From Acanthaster planci (taxonomy: Eukaryota; Echinodermata; Asteroidea; Valvatida; Acanthasteridae), in NCBI RefSeq assembly GCF_001949145.1, contig NW_019091487.1:147683-211682 (forward strand): a DNA stretch of 64,000 bases, read 5' to 3'. Shown here in pieces: positions 61,377 to 64,000 of this stretch; position 1 is the first letter of the stretch, and every line of letters begins with the position of its first letter. The position numbers and the translations under genes are program-made. The notes under the pieces were generated by a model. That model was not told the DNA's origin. It searched no databases and saw nothing but the letters and a program-made list of their open reading frames with translations.

Positions 61377-61384
61377 GTAAATTG

Positions 61385-61885
61385 TAGGGCTGTGCCGAAT
61401 ATCTGAATATCCGGATATTCAATTGATTATCTAATATTTGAATATTATTTTCCAAATTTGAATATTCGAATGCAAAATTCATGAAAAGGCAGGGAGAATT
61501 TCTTTCTGTTCTAAATGAGAAAAATTGCGCTATGGAGGCTTGTTTCAAGTAGATTCAAATGAAAAGCAACGGACATCTTACGACTCAAAAGTAAAATTAT
61601 TCGTTAAAGAATTTAACAAGAATAGAAATTTCAACAGGGCAAGAAGTACATGTATTGTTTGTCTCTTAAATCTGCTAAATTGTGGCTGGAGATAGCAGTA
61701 CTCCTAGAAGTGAAAAGCTATTAAAGTGATGATAATGTACAATTGTGTGCATTATTCAAACTGATTTTGTGTATATAGTATAATCATCAACAATCTGCCT
61801 GTCAGCAAAACCGAATATTCAGATATTTGATTGAATTGAAGGCTGAATATTCAAATGGTGAATTAGTCGCACTGACTCAGCCCTA
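61385..61885 (+). mobile_element. hAT-type MITE, copy 2, with perfect 8-bp target duplication
   Basis: A 501-bp element starting TAGGGCTGTGCCGAATAT and ending CACTGACTCAGCCCTA, so its termini are inverted repeats TAGGGCTG/CAGCCCTA. It is flanked on both sides by GTAAATTG (61377-61384 and 61886-61893). The 8-bp duplication and TAGGGCTG ends place it in the hAT superfamily. It has no coding capacity and is homologous along its length to 4492-4953, which lies in the opposite orientation. The intact duplication suggests this copy is the younger one. Confidence 0.9.
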
Positions 61886-62003
61886 GTAAATTGAAAATGT
61901 CACCAGAATTGACAAACAGAGAAGAGAAACGTTACAATTTTACATTTGTATGGACATGAATGTACAGTAACTGGATGTCCCTGAGTAACCAACTGTACGT
62001 GTA

Positions 62004-63233
62004 CAGGGCTGGCAAAACTGGTAGTTCGACGTCCTGGGACAACCAAAACATTTTGTCGGGCAACCAAATGTTCCAGGCTGCCAGCCCGACAGGCAAGCAC
62101 CTGTTTTCGGCAACACATTTTTTTGCCCGGCGTTTTGGACATTTCAGCACCGTGCACCGAAAAATGATTGCGAAAAAAGACCGCAAAAAAAGATTGACAT
62201 CCTAACCTTGATGTTGAACGACTGTACATGTTCAGGTAGGTGCACCGTGGTACGTATGGTTGAATCGTTGGCATGAACAATACAGCCACATCTGTCGTTT
62301 TCCTTGTTCCGGATAGCTAATACTAAATTCAGTCATATTACAGCTCAATTATCATCAAATTCCACTGAAATGGGGTCAGGAGTCTACCTTGTACATGTAT
62401 ATTTTCAAATTTTGAGCTTTTCATTTGTCTTACAAGATCAACAAAAGTGACGACGACACTTTTCCTAGTTCTGGATCAGTTTAGCCAGCTCTGGATCGCT
62501 ACACACAAAAAGTACCGGTAGTCAAGCGTAAACCCATTTCTCTGCCAAAACCATTGTAACAAGCATATTATCTAGTAAAGCAAGTCTTATTTTAAACAGG
62601 ATTAGTTTATAGAATTTCAGTGCATCAACATGGATAGCCCGCATGAATTTTGACTTAACTTTGCTGCTCAGCGAGCCGTCGAATACAACCCCCCATGCCG
62701 CAAAGTTGATGAACCCATTATGTCACATACAAATCTGTTACGCACGTGTAGTTGAGTTCATGACGTTCGTACATGTAGGCCTACTTGCATGCGCGATTCA
62801 AAACTAGGAAAAACGTTCATGGAATCTTGCGTAGTGAGTGACCCACCAACCTGTAATTTTTCTGGTGTTGATTTTTTTGTGCTCCCGTGTTTTTTGACAA
62901 ATCGTCAACAAACGCGAATCGGAAATTAAGCCAGAATTTTTTTGAAATTTTCTGGGAGTAAAATTTGTACTGCAAGACTTTTATTTTACCTTTCAAAAAA
63001 GAAGTCGTCTTAGCATGTAATGCTGCAGAGCAATAGCAAAAAGGTGGGTAAGCCTAGGCATGTTCATTTCAAGCGATCGGGAACTAAGAAAATGACTGTA
63101 ATTACTGAAAGCTTGGAGACCATGTGTGGCTAAAACTTCCTTGTGGGGCAACTGAAAATGAAGTTTGGGCTACCAAATTTTAGACTCCCCTGCCCAAAGG
63201 GCAACTACATTATTTTTAATTTCGTGAGCCCTG
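62004..63233. mobile_element. pair of CAGGGCT ends facing each other, possible hAT-like element
   Basis: The left end CAGGGCTGGCAAAACTGGTA leads into GGGCAACC-rich sequence. The right end read inverted is CAGGGCTCACGAAATT, followed by AGTTGCCC and GGTAGCCC. Such CAGGGCT..GGCAACC ends belong to a widespread invertebrate repeat type. The outer flanks TACGTGTA and ATGTTCAT do not match, so this may be two independent copies rather than one 1.23-kb element. No transposase frame was seen inside. Confidence 0.4.
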
Positions 63234-64000
63234 ATGTTCATAAATACGCATGCACTAGTGACATGACATTTACATGTTGAGACCCCAAATCCCCAAACTA
63301 CCAATATTGTTAACTTTGAACACACTGGTAACAATCATTCAACACTTTGTGTACACACTACGGGTAGTTTTAAGCATCCATCTTCACACTGTGACAGTGC
63401 GCATCAATTTTTTTGCCACAGAGCACAGGCAAGCATCAATTCTCATGAACCAAAATGCATCGCAACTGTGAATGATTGAAGTACAGTTTTCTCACTTCAG
63501 CAGGTATAGGTAATGGAACGAACCCTCCTTTCATGGATCCTGGGGCAGGAAATGAATAATACAAGAATTGAGCAATAACCAAGCTAATGGCCAGGTCACA
63601 TGATCCCAACGTAGCACAGCTCCTAAGCAGAAGACTAATAGCAAAGTTAACACGCTCAGCAATAATCGTTGACATAAATATGCAATTCATGACATTCTGC
63701 CAACACACTGACTTGATTCTACAAGGCAAGTACACACATGTAAAATGTACGTGTAGATTCCATGCTTAGTCAGTTTCTGTAGCCAGTGGTTCTGTGAAAT
63801 CAGACTCCTCATAGTGAGGAGACACAGTGTTTCTAATCTTGAACAATTCAACCATGTGGACATTTTGGACAGAAATCTAGTTTTCTAAGTAAGCCCAGTC
63901 CGAGCTCAATTAATCTGTAAGGAATGACAATGTCTCTAGTTAATGAAAACATTTTGGCAGTGTTACAGTATTGTTTAAAACAAACAGAACAATCCTCATC
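63234..64000. other. non-coding stretch
   Basis: Short frames only (65, 99 and 60 codons), without domains or splice support. The hairpin-like GACTCCTCATAGTGAGGAGA lies at 63803-63822. Confidence 0.5.

Overview
This is a eukaryotic (animal) genomic window, mostly non-coding. It has introns with GT/AG borders, tRNA-derived SINE-like segments, short DNA-transposon and foldback elements, tandem repeats, assembly gaps (322 N at 48109-48430 and one N at 36339), and a very dense scatter of the short palindromes ACATGTAC and CCGGTACATGTAC. With a single p160-type coactivator and TAGGGCTG-ended hAT and PIF/Harbinger elements, I infer a marine invertebrate deuterostome, perhaps a sea star or other echinoderm, less likely amphioxus. 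The species cannot be fixed from the sequence alone.

Only one host gene is recognisable: the 5' part of a p160/SRC nuclear receptor coactivator (NCOA family) on the minus strand at the low-coordinate end. The exon at 1863-2030 encodes the bHLH segment with the hallmark EKRRREQE...[14 protein letters not shown]...PDK. The exon at 1200-1294 encodes the linker ending in GNALLE, just before the expected PAS-A start (ALDGF..). The two exons have canonical splice sites and matching phase. A 34-nt exon at 2375-2408 and a basic, ATG-containing exon at 5747-5842 are plausible upstream parts, but their joint reading frame is unresolved. The PAS domains and the rest of the protein would lie beyond position 1.

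The other ~58 kb is a repeat landscape with no second convincing gene. Best supported are: (i) a PIF/Harbinger element at 24361-25198 with TAA duplications that carries a Myb/SANT-like reading frame but no transposase; (ii) two inverted copies of a hAT-type MITE (4492-4953 and 61385-61885), the second with a perfect 8-bp duplication; (iii) a mariner-like MITE (12982-13298); (iv) a GC-rich MITE (21114-21340); (v) a 755-bp foldback element with ~280-bp arms (9720-10474); (vi) a CCAAT-bearing palindrome (56555-56716); (vii) several tRNA-like segments with A/B boxes, one of them a near-perfect palindrome beside the single N; and (viii) minisatellites with 17-, 38- and 43-bp units, the 17-bp array being open in all six frames. 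Most long reading frames elsewhere look like chance products of low-complexity sequence. No rRNA, intact tRNA gene, CRISPR or prokaryotic operon structure was seen.
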